Positions 1-5,977 of a DNA stretch of 5,977 nucleotides are shown here, one piece after another (the first letter of the stretch is position 1; every line of letters starts with the position of its first letter). Source of the DNA: JAKEGK01 sp036507695 (lineage in GTDB: Bacteria > Pseudomonadota > Gammaproteobacteria > SZUA-152); NCBI GenBank assembly GCA_036507695.1, contig DATCIR010000081.1, positions 1 through 5,977 on the forward strand, read 5' to 3'. A model generated the notes under the pieces. The model was given only the letters and a program-made list of their open reading frames with translations. It was not told the DNA's origin and did no database searches. A program made the position numbers and the translations under genes.

Positions 1-15
1 CGTGAGCGCCCAAGC

Positions 16-31
16 CATAGCTACGGCTATG
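16..31 (+). other. Small hairpin with TACG tetraloop
   Basis: CATAGC (16-21) pairs perfectly with GCTATG (26-31) around the loop TACG. As RNA this is a C(UACG)G loop, a member of the exceptionally stable UNCG tetraloop class. It lies inside the presumed repeat and has no T tract after it, so it is not a terminator. It may be structural or incidental. Confidence 0.4.
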
Positions 32-84
32 ACTTTACTCAGCGCATCCCTGCGCTTCGCCCTGCGGGCCAGCTTGCAGCTGTT

Positions 85-107
85 CAAAATCGCTCCCGGC
101 GATTTTG
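85..107 (+). other. Perfect 9-bp hairpin within the left repeat
   Basis: CAAAATCGC (85-93) and GCGATTTTG (99-107) are exact reverse complements separated by the five bases TCCCG. The stem is AT-rich on the outside and GC-rich near the loop. The T4 run belongs to the stem, and no further T tract follows, so a terminator role is doubtful. It is probably a structural core of the interspersed repeat. Confidence 0.5.
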
Positions 108-274
108 TCGCTCCAGAGCGGCGCCTACGAACACGAATCCTGCGTGACGTACAGGATGTACTAATGCCGCGAAGCCCAGGGATGGGCGAGAGCGGCCTGC
201 TCCCGCGATCATGGTGAGAAATGCGGGTTAACGGCCTTGCGGGATATTTTCCGCTATTTTTAATTTTATTCCCG

Positions 275-323
275 ACACACAAATCGCGTGCGGCGGCTGG
301 CGGCCGAATCGCGGTTTGTGTGT
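275..323 (+). other. Long imperfect inverted repeat upstream of parE
   Basis: The arm at 275-288 (ACACACAAATCGCG) pairs with 310-323 (CGCGGTTTGTGTGT) over 14 positions. The only non-Watson-Crick position becomes a U-G wobble if transcribed on the + strand. The 21-base loop is GC-rich (CGG and GGC repeats) and can pair further through CGGC/GCCG. A short T run (323-326) and then CGTTT follow the stem, so it could end transcription coming from the left before the parE promoter. The T tract is weak, and it could instead be a repeat element or a protein-binding site. It lies about 70 bases upstream of the promoter candidate. Confidence 0.45.
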
Positions 324-330
324 TTTCGTT

Positions 331-384
331 TGTGGCGCGGCGGCGGCAGGGGCGCCCCGGCCAGGCATTCTTTTTTTAACCGGG
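331..384. other. GC-rich CGG stretch, palindrome and T7 tract
   Basis: This non-coding stretch holds repeated CGG units (about 336-347), a perfect 10-base palindrome GGGGCGCCCC (349-358), then CCCGG (356-360) and CCGGG (380-384) bracketing a T7 tract (371-377). The GC block is too far from the T tract to make a standard intrinsic terminator. A weak stem-loop between the two CCCGG/CCGGG arms is possible. No gene is seen here; the function is unknown. Confidence 0.3.
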
Positions 385-395
385 ACGATTAGAGA

Positions 396-423
396 TTTTC
401 AATGGTTTTTATTCTGCTAGAAT
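396..423 (+). promoter_or_regulatory. Sigma-70 promoter with extended -10, for parE-parC
   Basis: TAGAAT (418-423) matches five of six bases of the -10 consensus and is preceded by TGC (415-417), giving an extended -10 element. TTTTCA (396-401) is a four-of-six -35 element at 16-base spacing. Transcription would begin near 430, leaving about a 65-base leader before parE. The region just upstream (389-414) is AT-rich. A second, weaker pair (TTGCTT at 429-434 and an ill-fitting -10 near 450-457) is less convincing. This is the best promoter in the gap and the only clear entry point for the topoisomerase IV operon. It is a sequence match only. Confidence 0.6.
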
Positions 424-481
424 AGCGCTTGCTTTACCACACGGCGTTGCATACTAAAAATTGAATTACATTGGGACACGC

Positions 482-502
482 ATGAGCATTGATCATGAGT
501 AA
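482..502 (+). CDS. Possible six-codon leader frame overlapping parE start
   Basis: ATG at 482 opens a frame reading MSIDHE and stops with TAA at 500-502. GGGA (473-476) sits five bases upstream, a good Shine-Dalgarno spacing for this ATG and too far (18 bases) from the parE ATG at 495. The stop lies a few bases inside parE in another frame, the arrangement expected for translational coupling, in which ribosomes ending the short frame restart at 495. It could also be chance: an ATG plus a stop within 21 bases is common. No encoded function is proposed. Confidence 0.25.
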   Translation: MSIDHE

Positions 503-2384
503 CAATTATGATGCGGCATCCATCGAAGTTTTAAGCGGCCTTGAGCCCGTCAAAAAACGTCCGGGCATGTATACCCAGACGGACCGCCCCAACCATCTCG
601 CCCAGGAAGTTATTGATAACAGTGTCGATGAAGCCATTGCCGGTTTTGCGTCGCGGATTGACTTGATCCTGCATAAAGATGATTCGGTGACGGTCGCGGA
701 TGACGGACGCGGCATGCCCGTGGATATTCACCCGGATGAAGGCATTACCGGCGTTGAATTGATACTTACCCGCCTGCATGCCGGGGGCAAATTTTCCAAC
801 AAGAATTATCAATTCTCCGGTGGCTTGCACGGCGTCGGCGTATCGGTAGTGAACGCGCTATCCAAGCAAGTCGAAGTCTGGGTCAAACGCGGTGGCAAGG
901 AATACAACATTTCCTTCGCCAATGGCGATGTAAAATCGGAGCTGGAAGAAGTCGGCGCTGTCGGCAAACGCAGTACCGGCACCACGATTCGGTTCTGGCC
1001 CAATCCCAAATATTTTGATTCCGTTAAATTCTCCGTTCCCAAATTAAAACACGTGTTGCGCGCCAAGGCGGTGTTGTGCCCCGGGTTGACCGTCACGTTC
1101 ACGGATGAAAAAACCAAGGAATCCGTCGAGTGGCGTTACGAAGCGGGCTTGTCCGCCTACCTGCTGGATGAACTCAAGGGCTGGGAATTGATTCCTGCGG
1201 AACCTTTTAGCGGCAGCATGCAAGGCCACGCGGAAGCCGTCGATTGGGCGGTGGTCTGGATGCCGGAAGGCGGTGAGGCGGTAACCGAAGGTTATGTCAA
1301 TCTGATACCCACAACGCAAGGCGGTACCCATGTCAACGGCTTGCGCACGGGATTGACCGAAGCGATCCGTGAGTTTTGCGAGCTGCGAAATTTATTGCCG
1401 CGTGGCGTCAAGCTGGCGCCGGAAGACGTGTGGGAAAAGGTGAGTTTTGTGTTATCGGTGAAGTTAGCCGATCCGCAGTTTTCCGGGCAAACCAAGGAGC
1501 GCTTGAGTTCGCGTGAATGTGCGACATTTGTTTCCGGTGTCACCAAGGACGCCTTCTCCCTTTGGTTAAACCAGCATATCGAATGGGGAGAACAAATCGC
1601 GGACCTCGCTATCTCCAGTGCGCAGCGCCGGCAAAAAGCCAGTAAAACCGTGGCCCGCAAAAAAATCACCCAGGGTCCGGCTTTACCCGGCAAGCTGGCG
1701 GATTGCACCTCGCAGGATTTATCCAAAACCGAATTGTTTCTGGTGGAAGGTGATTCCGCCGGGGGTTCGGCCAAGCAGGCGCGCGACAAGGAATTCCAGG
1801 CCATTATGCCCTTGCGGGGCAAGATCCTGAATACCTGGGAAGTGGATCCCTCGCAAGTGCTGGCATCCCAGGAAGTGCACGATATTTCCGTGGCGATTGG
1901 CGTGGATCCGGGTTCCAGTAATCTGGAAGGGTTGCGCTACGGCAAGGTCTGTGTACTGGCGGATGCGGATTCCGACGGCGCGCATATCGCCACGCTGTTA
2001 TGCGCCTTGTTTTTGCGTCACTTCAAGCCCCTGGTCACGGCGGGCCATATCTTTATTGCCATGCCGCCTTTGTACCGCATCGATGTCGGCAAGGAAGTGT
2101 TTTACGCGCTGGATGAGGCGGAAAAACAAGGCGTGCTGGACCGCATCGCGGCGGAAAAAATGCGTGGCAAGGTCAATGTGCAACGCTTCAAGGGTCTGGG
2201 TGAAATGAATCCCTTGCAGTTGCGGGAAACCACGCTCTCGCCGGATACCCGGCGCTTGGTGCAACTCACCATTGATGCGAAAGACAACACCAATCAGGTG
2301 GTGGATATGCTGCTCAGCAAGAAGCGCGCGGCTGACCGCAAAGAGTGGTTGGAGAAAAAAGGCGACATGGCGCAGGTAAAATAA
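495..2384 (+). CDS. parE: DNA topoisomerase IV subunit B (ParE)
   Basis: This is the ATPase subunit of topoisomerase IV, the cytoplasmic type IIA enzyme that unlinks daughter chromosomes using ATP. The 629 residues match the usual ParE length (about 630) and lack the large Toprim-region insert that makes gammaproteobacterial GyrB about 800 residues, so GyrB is ruled out. Visible in order: GHKL ATPase with EVIDNSVDEA (38-47, Mg-binding N42), DDGRGMP (69-75) and the ATP lid LHAGGKFSNKNYQFSGG followed by LHGVG (to 115); transducer domain with the QTK loop (332-334) that touches the ATP phosphate; Toprim domain with VEGDSAGGSA (catalytic E418) and DADSD (acidic D490, D492, D494); and the ParE tail QRFKGLGEMNP (563-573). 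ATG 495 is chosen because MSNNYD aligns with the E. coli amino terminus; an in-frame TTG at 489 is possible. The start has only a weak ribosome site of its own. parC follows after 15 bases. Confidence 0.97.
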   Translation: MSNNYDAASIEVLSGLEPVKKRPGMYTQTDRPNHLAQEVIDNSVDEAIAGFASRIDLILHKDDSVTVADDGRGMPVDIHPDEGITGVELILTRLHAGGKFSNKNYQFSGGLHGVGVSVVNALSKQVEVWVKRGGKEYNISFANGDVKSELEEVGAVGKRSTGTTIRFWPNPKYFDSVKFSVPKLKHVLRAKAVLCPGLTVTFTDEKTKESVEWRYEAGLSAYLLDELKGWELIPAEPFSGSMQGHAEAVDWAVVWMPEGGEAVTEGYVNLIPTTQGGTHVNGLRTGLTEAIREFCELRNLLPRGVKLAPEDVWEKVSFVLSVKLADPQFSGQTKERLSSRECATFVSGVTKDAFSLWLNQHIEWGEQIADLAISSAQRRQKASKTVARKKITQGPALPGKLADCTSQDLSKTELFLVEGDSAGGSAKQARDKEFQAIMPLRGKILNTWEVDPSQVLASQEVHDISVAIGVDPGSSNLEGLRYGKVCVLADADSDGAHIATLLCALFLRHFKPLVTAGHIFIAMPPLYRIDVGKEVFYALDEAEKQGVLDRIAAEKMRGKVNVQRFKGLGEMNPLQLRETTLSPDTRRLVQLTIDAKDNTNQVVDMLLSKKRAADRKEWLEKKGDMAQVK

Positions 2385-2399
2385 CAGGCTGAATACGAT

Positions 2400-4688
2400 A
2401 TGACAGAAACCGTCGAGATCAATTACGAAGGCATCGAAAAGTTACCGTTAAAGGTTTTTACCGAGAAAGCCTACCTGGATTATTCCATGTATGTCATTCT
2501 CGACCGCGCCTTGCCGTATATCGGTGACGGATTAAAACCGGTGCAGCGGCGCATCATATACGCCATGTCGGAACTGGGGCTTTTATCAACGGCGAAACAC
2601 AAAAAATCCGCGCGCACCGTGGGTGACGTGCTTGGCAAGTTTCACCCGCACGGCGATTCCGCCTGTTATGAAGCCATGGTGTTGATGGCGCAACCGTTTA
2701 GTTACCGTTATCCGCTCATCGACGGCCAGGGCAACTTCGGCTCCATGGACGATCCCAAATCCTTCGCGGCGATGCGTTATACCGAATCCCGCCTGTCGGC
2801 GTTCGCGCAGGTGTTATTGTCCGAAGTGGGGCAGGGCACCGTGGACTGGGTGCCTAACTTTGACGGCACCTTGGAAGAGCCCGCGATATTGCCGGCGCGC
2901 TTGCCGCATGTGTTGCTTAACGGCACCACCGGTATCGCGGTGGGTATGGCGACGGATATTCCGCCGCATAATCTCAATGAAGTGGCGGCCGCCTGTATCC
3001 GGTTGCTGGAAGATCCGAAAGCGACGGTCAAAGAGCTATGCGAACATATTAAGGGGCCCGATTATCCGTCCGGCGCGGAAATTATCAGCAGCCGCGAAGA
3101 AATACTCAGTATGTATGAAACGGGTAATGGCAGTATCCGCATGCGCGCCAAGTGGGAAGCGGAAGGCGCGGAAATCGTGGTGACTGAGTTGCCTTACCAG
3201 GTGTCCGGCGCCCGCTTGCTGGAACAGATTGCGCAGCAAATGCAGGCGAAAAAGCTGCCCATGGTGGAAGACCTGCGCGATGAATCGGACCATGAAAATC
3301 CCACGCGCCTGGTTATCGTTCCCCGTTCCAACCGGGTTGATAAAGACGAGTTGATGTCGCACTTGTTCGCCACCACCGATCTGGAACGCACTTACCGCGT
3401 TAACCTGAATATGATTGCCCTCAATGGCCGGCCGCAGGTAAAAGACCTGCGCGCTATCCTGAAGGAGTGGCTGGAATTTCGTACCGAAACGGTGCGCCGC
3501 CGTCTGCAATACCGCCTGGATAAAGTGCTGGCGCGCTTGCACATCCTGGACGGTTTGTTGATCGCTTATCTCAATATTGATGAAGTCATCAGGATAATCC
3601 GCACTGAGGAAAACCCCAAACCGGTGCTAATGAAACGCTTCAAGTTGACCGATGCGCAAGCGGAAGCAATTCTCGAATTAAAATTGCGTCATTTGGCCAA
3701 GCTCGAAGAAATGAAAATCCGCGGCGAACAAAAGGAACTGGCGGAAGAGCGCGATATGCTGCAGCAAACCCTGGATTCGCGTTCGCGCCTGAAAACCCTG
3801 ATCAGGAAAGAAATCATAGCCGATGCGGAAAAGTTCGGTGATGACCGCCGCTCGCAAATCGTGGCGCGCGGCGCGGCGAAAGCGATCGACGCCACCAGCC
3901 TGATCAGTTCCGAACCGGTTACCGTGGTGTTGTCGGAAAAAGGCTGGGTGCGCGCGGCGAAAGGCCACGATGTGGACCCTGCGACGTTAAGTTACAAGGC
4001 GGGTGATAAGTATATGTCGTCCGCGCGCGGCAAGAGCGTGCAGTTTGCCACCTTTATGGATTCCACCGGGCGGGCGTATTCAGCGCAGGCGCATGCCTTG
4101 CCATCGGCGCGAGGGCAGGGTGAACCGGTTGCGGGCCGCTTCAATCCGCCGCAAGGCGCCAGCTTCTGTGGCGTTATGATGGGGGAGAACAGCGATCAAT
4201 ACCTGGTTGCCAGTGATGCCGGTTATGGATTTATTGTCAAACTGGAAGACATGTTCACCAAGAACAAAGCCGGTAAAGCCGTATTGAAGCTGCCCAAAGG
4301 CGCCCGGGTGATGATGCCGCAGCGGGTTGCCAATCTCGCAACGGATCTCGTGGTGTCGATTACCAATCAGGGGCGGATGTTGGTCATAGCGGCCGCGGAG
4401 TTACCGGTGCTGGGTAAAGGCAAGGGGATCAAGATTATTGGTATTCCATCGTCACGCGTGGCGAATCGCGAAGAATTCATGGCCGCCATGCTCTGTATAC
4501 CCGCTGGCGGTGGTATTACGGTTTATGCCGGTAAGCGCCACGTGACTATAAAAGGTGAAGATTTGCAGCACTATTTTGGCGAGCGCGGCCGGCGGGGTAA
4601 TAAATTACCCCGTGGCCTGCAGAAGGTGGAGCATATGGAGCCTGTAATTGAAGCCAGTACCGCAACCGAAGGACAATCAAAAAGTTAA
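2400..4688 (+). CDS. parC: DNA topoisomerase IV subunit A (ParC)
   Basis: This is the DNA-cleaving subunit of topoisomerase IV; two copies pair with two ParE. The 762 residues compare with 752 in E. coli, with about seven extra at the start. Visible in order: winged-helix cleavage domain with GDGLKPVQRR (42-51), KKSARTVGDVLGKFHPHGDSACYEA (68-92), and catalytic Tyr127 in AAMRYTES; tower domain with I179 in GTTGIAVGM, the DNA-bending isoleucine; long coiled-coil (about 345-490) containing EAILELKLRHLAKLEEMKIRGEQ; and a beta-pinwheel C-terminal domain from about 505. The strict GyrA box is absent, which together with the parE neighbour makes this ParC and not GyrA. S87 and E91, equivalent to E. 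coli S80 and E84, are the quinolone-sensitive residues. Its frame equals that of parE, whose TAA at 2382-2384 lies six codons upstream. Ribosome site is weak (AGG at 2386-2388, 11 bases away), which suggests coupling to parE translation. Confidence 0.97.
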   Translation: MTETVEINYEGIEKLPLKVFTEKAYLDYSMYVILDRALPYIGDGLKPVQRRIIYAMSELGLLSTAKHKKSARTVGDVLGKFHPHGDSACYEAMVLMAQPFSYRYPLIDGQGNFGSMDDPKSFAAMRYTESRLSAFAQVLLSEVGQGTVDWVPNFDGTLEEPAILPARLPHVLLNGTTGIAVGMATDIPPHNLNEVAAACIRLLEDPKATVKELCEHIKGPDYPSGAEIISSREEILSMYETGNGSIRMRAKWEAEGAEIVVTELPYQVSGARLLEQIAQQMQAKKLPMVEDLRDESDHENPTRLVIVPRSNRVDKDELMSHLFATTDLERTYRVNLNMIALNGRPQVKDLRAILKEWLEFRTETVRRRLQYRLDKVLARLHILDGLLIAYLNIDEVIRIIRTEENPKPVLMKRFKLTDAQAEAILELKLRHLAKLEEMKIRGEQKELAEERDMLQQTLDSRSRLKTLIRKEIIADAEKFGDDRRSQIVARGAAKAIDATSLISSEPVTVVLSEKGWVRAAKGHDVDPATLSYKAGDKYMSSARGKSVQFATFMDSTGRAYSAQAHALPSARGQGEPVAGRFNPPQGASFCGVMMGENSDQYLVASDAGYGFIVKLEDMFTKNKAGKAVLKLPKGARVMMPQRVANLATDLVVSITNQGRMLVIAAAELPVLGKGKGIKIIGIPSSRVANREEFMAAMLCIPAGGGITVYAGKRHVTIKGEDLQHYFGERGRRGNKLPRGLQKVEHMEPVIEASTATEGQSKS

Positions 4689-4714
4689 GTCATCTAGCCC
4701 GCTGATTCCTTGGT

Positions 4715-4742
4715 CTTGAACTATTTCCAACAGATCCTATCT
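4715..4742 (+). promoter_or_regulatory. Candidate sigma-32 heat-shock promoter for htpX
   Basis: CTTGAAC (4715-4721) matches six of seven bases of the sigma-32 -35 consensus CTTGAAA. TCCTATCT (4735-4742) matches five of the seven fixed bases of the -10 consensus CCCCATnT, at a spacing of 13 bases, inside the accepted range. Transcription would start near 4749 and give a leader of about 128 bases. In E. coli htpX is a known member of the heat-shock regulon, so the position fits. TTGAAC could also act as part of a weak sigma-70 site. This is pattern matching only. Confidence 0.45.
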
Positions 4743-4794
4743 ACTGTTCAGTCGGTTTTGTGAACCTGGTGATGCTTATTAATGCAAGCAGTGT

Positions 4795-4822
4795 TTCACA
4801 ATGGATAGGAATTACGATTAAT
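4795..4822 (+). promoter_or_regulatory. Candidate sigma-70 promoter for htpX
   Basis: TTCACA (4795-4800) matches five of six bases of the -35 consensus, and ATTAAT (4817-4822) matches four of six of the -10 consensus, with 16 bases between. A start near 4829 would leave about 48 bases of leader before the htpX ATG. With the heat-shock-like site upstream this would give a basal and an inducible promoter. The local AT richness raises the chance of false matches. Confidence 0.35.
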
Positions 4823-4866
4823 AGTTGTTAATTGTCGATGGTTATTCAACAACAAAGAAAATTCAT

Positions 4867-4870
4867 GGAG
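4867..4870 (+). promoter_or_regulatory. Shine-Dalgarno site of htpX
   Basis: GGAG lies six bases before the ATG at 4877, the best ribosome site in the window. In-frame TAG (4871-4873) and TGA (4874-4876) directly precede the ATG, so no earlier start in this frame is possible and the htpX start is secure. Confidence 0.8.
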
Positions 4871-4876
4871 TAGTGA

Positions 4877-5764
4877 ATGAAACGTATTGTGTTATTTTTA
4901 GCAACCAACCTTGCGATTATCGTGGTATTGGGGATTACCCTAAGACTGTTAGGGTTTGAAAGCATCCTGGATCAGCAAGGGGTCGACCTGAATATCAACA
5001 GCCTGCTGGTTTTCGCCGCGGTGTTTGGCTTTGGCGGATCGTTTTTGTCGCTGGCCATGTCGAAGTGGACGGCCAAGCGGTTCACCGGCGCACGGGTTAT
5101 CGAGTCACCGCGCAACTCCACCGAGCAATGGCTGGTCGCTACCGTGCAACGTCAGGCGCAAAAGGCGGGGATCGGTATGCCGGAAGTGGCGATTTATGAG
5201 GCGCCGGATGTGAATGCGTTCGCCACCGGTATGTCACGCAACAACGCCTTGGTTGCCGTGAGTACGGGATTGTTGAATGCCATGTCGCAGGATGAGGCGG
5301 AAGCGGTGCTGGCGCATGAAGTGAGTCATGTCGCCAACGGTGACATGGTGACCCTGGCCTTGATCCAGGGTGTGGTGAATACTTTCGTTATCTTTTTGTC
5401 CCGCGTGATCGGGCATGTGGTTGACCGCGTGGTGTTTAAGGTGGAGCGTGGCCATGGCCCCGCGTTCTGGATTACGGCGATTATCGCCGAGATTGTATTG
5501 GGCATTCTTGCCAGTATCATCGTGATGTGGTTCAGCCGCCAGCGTGAGTACCGCGCCGATGCGGGTGGCGCGCATCTCGCCAGCCGGCAAAAAATGATTG
5601 CCGCCCTGGAACGTCTGAAAGGCTCGGTGAATCAACCGCATTTGCCGGATCAACTGGCGGCGTTCGGAATTAATGGAGGTTTGGGATCCGGCATCAAGCG
5701 GTTGTTCATGTCGCACCCCCCGTTGGATGAACGCATCGCCGCGTTAAAGCAATCAATCTCCTGA
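4877..5764 (+). CDS. htpX: Zinc metalloprotease HtpX (membrane heat-shock protease)
   Basis: HtpX is an M48-family zinc endopeptidase of the inner membrane with its active site in the cytoplasm; it cuts misfolded or damaged membrane proteins alongside FtsH. The 295 residues match the E. coli protein (293). Visible: membrane segment 1 (about 4-26), segment 2 (about 41-61, with FGFGGSFLSL), the sequence MSKW, the zinc site HEVSH (147-151; H147 and H151 bind zinc, E148 is catalytic), hydrophobic segment 3 (about 157-175, GVVNTFVIF), segment 4 (about 197-218), and FSRQREYRADAGG in which E224 is the third zinc ligand. The C-terminal MSHPPLDERIAAL is typical of the family. All catalytic residues are present. 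The gene lies 188 bases after parC with its own promoter candidates and is closed by a strong terminator, so it is probably a single-gene unit that may receive read-through from parC. Confidence 0.96.
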   Translation: MKRIVLFLATNLAIIVVLGITLRLLGFESILDQQGVDLNINSLLVFAAVFGFGGSFLSLAMSKWTAKRFTGARVIESPRNSTEQWLVATVQRQAQKAGIGMPEVAIYEAPDVNAFATGMSRNNALVAVSTGLLNAMSQDEAEAVLAHEVSHVANGDMVTLALIQGVVNTFVIFLSRVIGHVVDRVVFKVERGHGPAFWITAIIAEIVLGILASIIVMWFSRQREYRADAGGAHLASRQKMIAALERLKGSVNQPHLPDQLAAFGINGGLGSGIKRLFMSHPPLDERIAALKQSIS

Positions 5765-5793
5765 GCGCTGAATTTCACAACCGCGTTGCAAGT

Positions 5794-5821
5794 AAAAAAC
5801 CGGGTATCAACCCGGTTTTTT
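5794..5821. terminator. Rho-independent terminator after htpX, bidirectional
   Basis: AAAAAACCGGG (5794-5804) and CCCGGTTTTTT (5811-5821) form a perfect 11-bp stem around the six-base loop TATCAA. The CCGGG/CCCGG core followed by T6 is a classical intrinsic terminator for htpX, starting 29 bases after its stop. The A6 on the other side makes it equally competent on the - strand, which would suit a convergent gene to the right, although none is seen in this window. Confidence 0.9.
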
Positions 5822-5977
5822 GCTTCCACTACATTCAACCTAGATTCCGCAGTTAACCACTTTATAAAATAGCTACCCATAGGATGTCATTCTATTTTCA
5901 TGCACGAACGAGGTTCACCTGTTGGGTGAACAACGCTACGCAGTGGATTGCACGATTTTCAAAGCGCATGGCGGCGT
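5822..5977. other. Intergenic tail with no supported gene
   Basis: After the htpX terminator the remaining bases hold no gene that I can support. TATAAA (5863-5868) resembles a -10 box on the + strand, but no -35 element stands at a proper distance. On the - strand a frame open to the window edge ends at a TGA at 5898-5900 and would give 26 residues including MRFENRAIHC; I do not recognise it. The composition changes from AT-rich (5822-5900) to more balanced (5900-5977). Confidence 0.4.
5913..5931 (+). other. Perfect 7-bp hairpin near right edge
   Basis: GTTCACC (5913-5919) and GGTGAAC (5925-5931) are exact reverse complements around the loop TGTTG. No T tract follows, so it is not a terminator. 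It could be an operator-like dyad, part of a structured RNA, or the end of an interspersed repeat that continues past the window. Only the dyad itself is observed. Confidence 0.45.

Larger units (their letters stand above)
1..217. repeat. Probable intergenic dispersed repeat, left edge cut
   Basis: This stretch has no credible gene. An open frame runs through it from a GTG at position 2 to a stop at 215-217, but its translation is low-quality (many Arg, Ser and Pro) and resembles no family I know. What is visible is a run of small palindromes: a 6-bp stem at 16-31 closed by a TACG loop, a 5-bp stem around CAGCT/AGCTG at 80 and upstream, a 9-bp stem at 85-107, and GTAC-flanked bases near 150-161. 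The overall look, including the stretch about 120-200, resembles interspersed non-coding repeats I recall from Pseudomonas and Cellvibrio relatives whose spurious translations are often annotated as small hypothetical proteins. Copy number cannot be seen from one window, so repeat status is inference. Confidence 0.45.

Noticed and set aside
2..217. 71-codon open frame on the + strand from a GTG
   Set aside because: Translation is not protein-like, there is no visible ribosome site (the start is at the window edge), and the DNA is palindrome-rich in the manner of a non-coding repeat.
429..457. Second sigma-70 promoter closer to parE
   Set aside because: TTGCTT and the near -10 bases match the consensus at only about half the positions, and the extended -10 site just upstream is much better.
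1292..1822. 176-codon open frame on the - strand
   Set aside because: It lies wholly within parE, which has full family motifs on the + strand; it is a shadow frame with no recognisable domain.
3036..3542. 168-codon open frame on the - strand
   Set aside because: It is antisense to conserved parC coding sequence and shows no family motif.
4829..4880. RNA thermometer in the htpX leader
   Set aside because: I looked for a run of U or a CUCC-like stretch able to mask the GGAG at 4867-4870 and found none in the proximal leader.
5234..5716. 160-codon open frame on the - strand
   Set aside because: It is antisense to htpX, covering the zinc site and membrane segments; its His-rich translation is a by-product of the htpX codons.
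5650..5880. 76-codon - strand frame across the htpX end and terminator
   Set aside because: It reads through the strong terminator and the end of htpX, and has no recognisable content.
1..5977. CRISPR array, tRNA, rRNA, insertion sequence or defence genes
   Set aside because: No regularly spaced repeats, tRNA or rRNA signatures, transposase motifs or defence-type domains were seen on either strand.

Overview
The window reads as chromosomal DNA of a gammaproteobacterium. It holds three full-length housekeeping genes on the + strand: parE and parC (the two subunits of topoisomerase IV) and htpX (an inner-membrane zinc protease). All three proteins follow their Escherichia coli counterparts closely in length and motif order. 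A Cellvibrio-like relative is plausible from the protein sequences and from the style of the repeat at the left edge, but that placement is from memory and was not tested.

Layout. Bases 1-217 hold no convincing gene. They look like an intergenic dispersed repeat rich in small palindromes. Bases 218-480 contain a long inverted repeat (275-323), a very GC-rich CGG-type stretch (about 331-360), a T7 tract, and an extended -10 promoter (396-423) that should drive parE. parE (495-2384) and parC (2400-4688) are 15 bases apart and form an obvious operon. The 188-base gap before htpX is AT-richer. It carries a sigma-32-like heat-shock promoter candidate, a sigma-70-like promoter candidate and a strong Shine-Dalgarno site. 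htpX (4877-5764) ends 29 bases before a perfect 11-bp stem terminator flanked by A6 and T6 (5794-5821). The last 156 bases hold no supported gene, only a 7-bp hairpin that may mark the edge of another element.

How the genes work together. ParE (ATPase and Toprim) and ParC (DNA cleavage and C-terminal beta-pinwheel) assemble as the heterotetramer that decatenates daughter chromosomes; producing them from one message suits a 1:1 complex. HtpX degrades misfolded membrane proteins under stress and has its own promoter signals, so it is probably a separate unit that can also receive read-through from parC, since no terminator is evident after parC.

No previously undescribed system was recognised. 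The points most worth a second look are a six-codon reading frame that holds the only good ribosome site ahead of parE and overlaps its start, the heat-shock-type promoter in front of htpX, the long inverted repeat upstream of parE, and the two edge sequences that look like interspersed elements.
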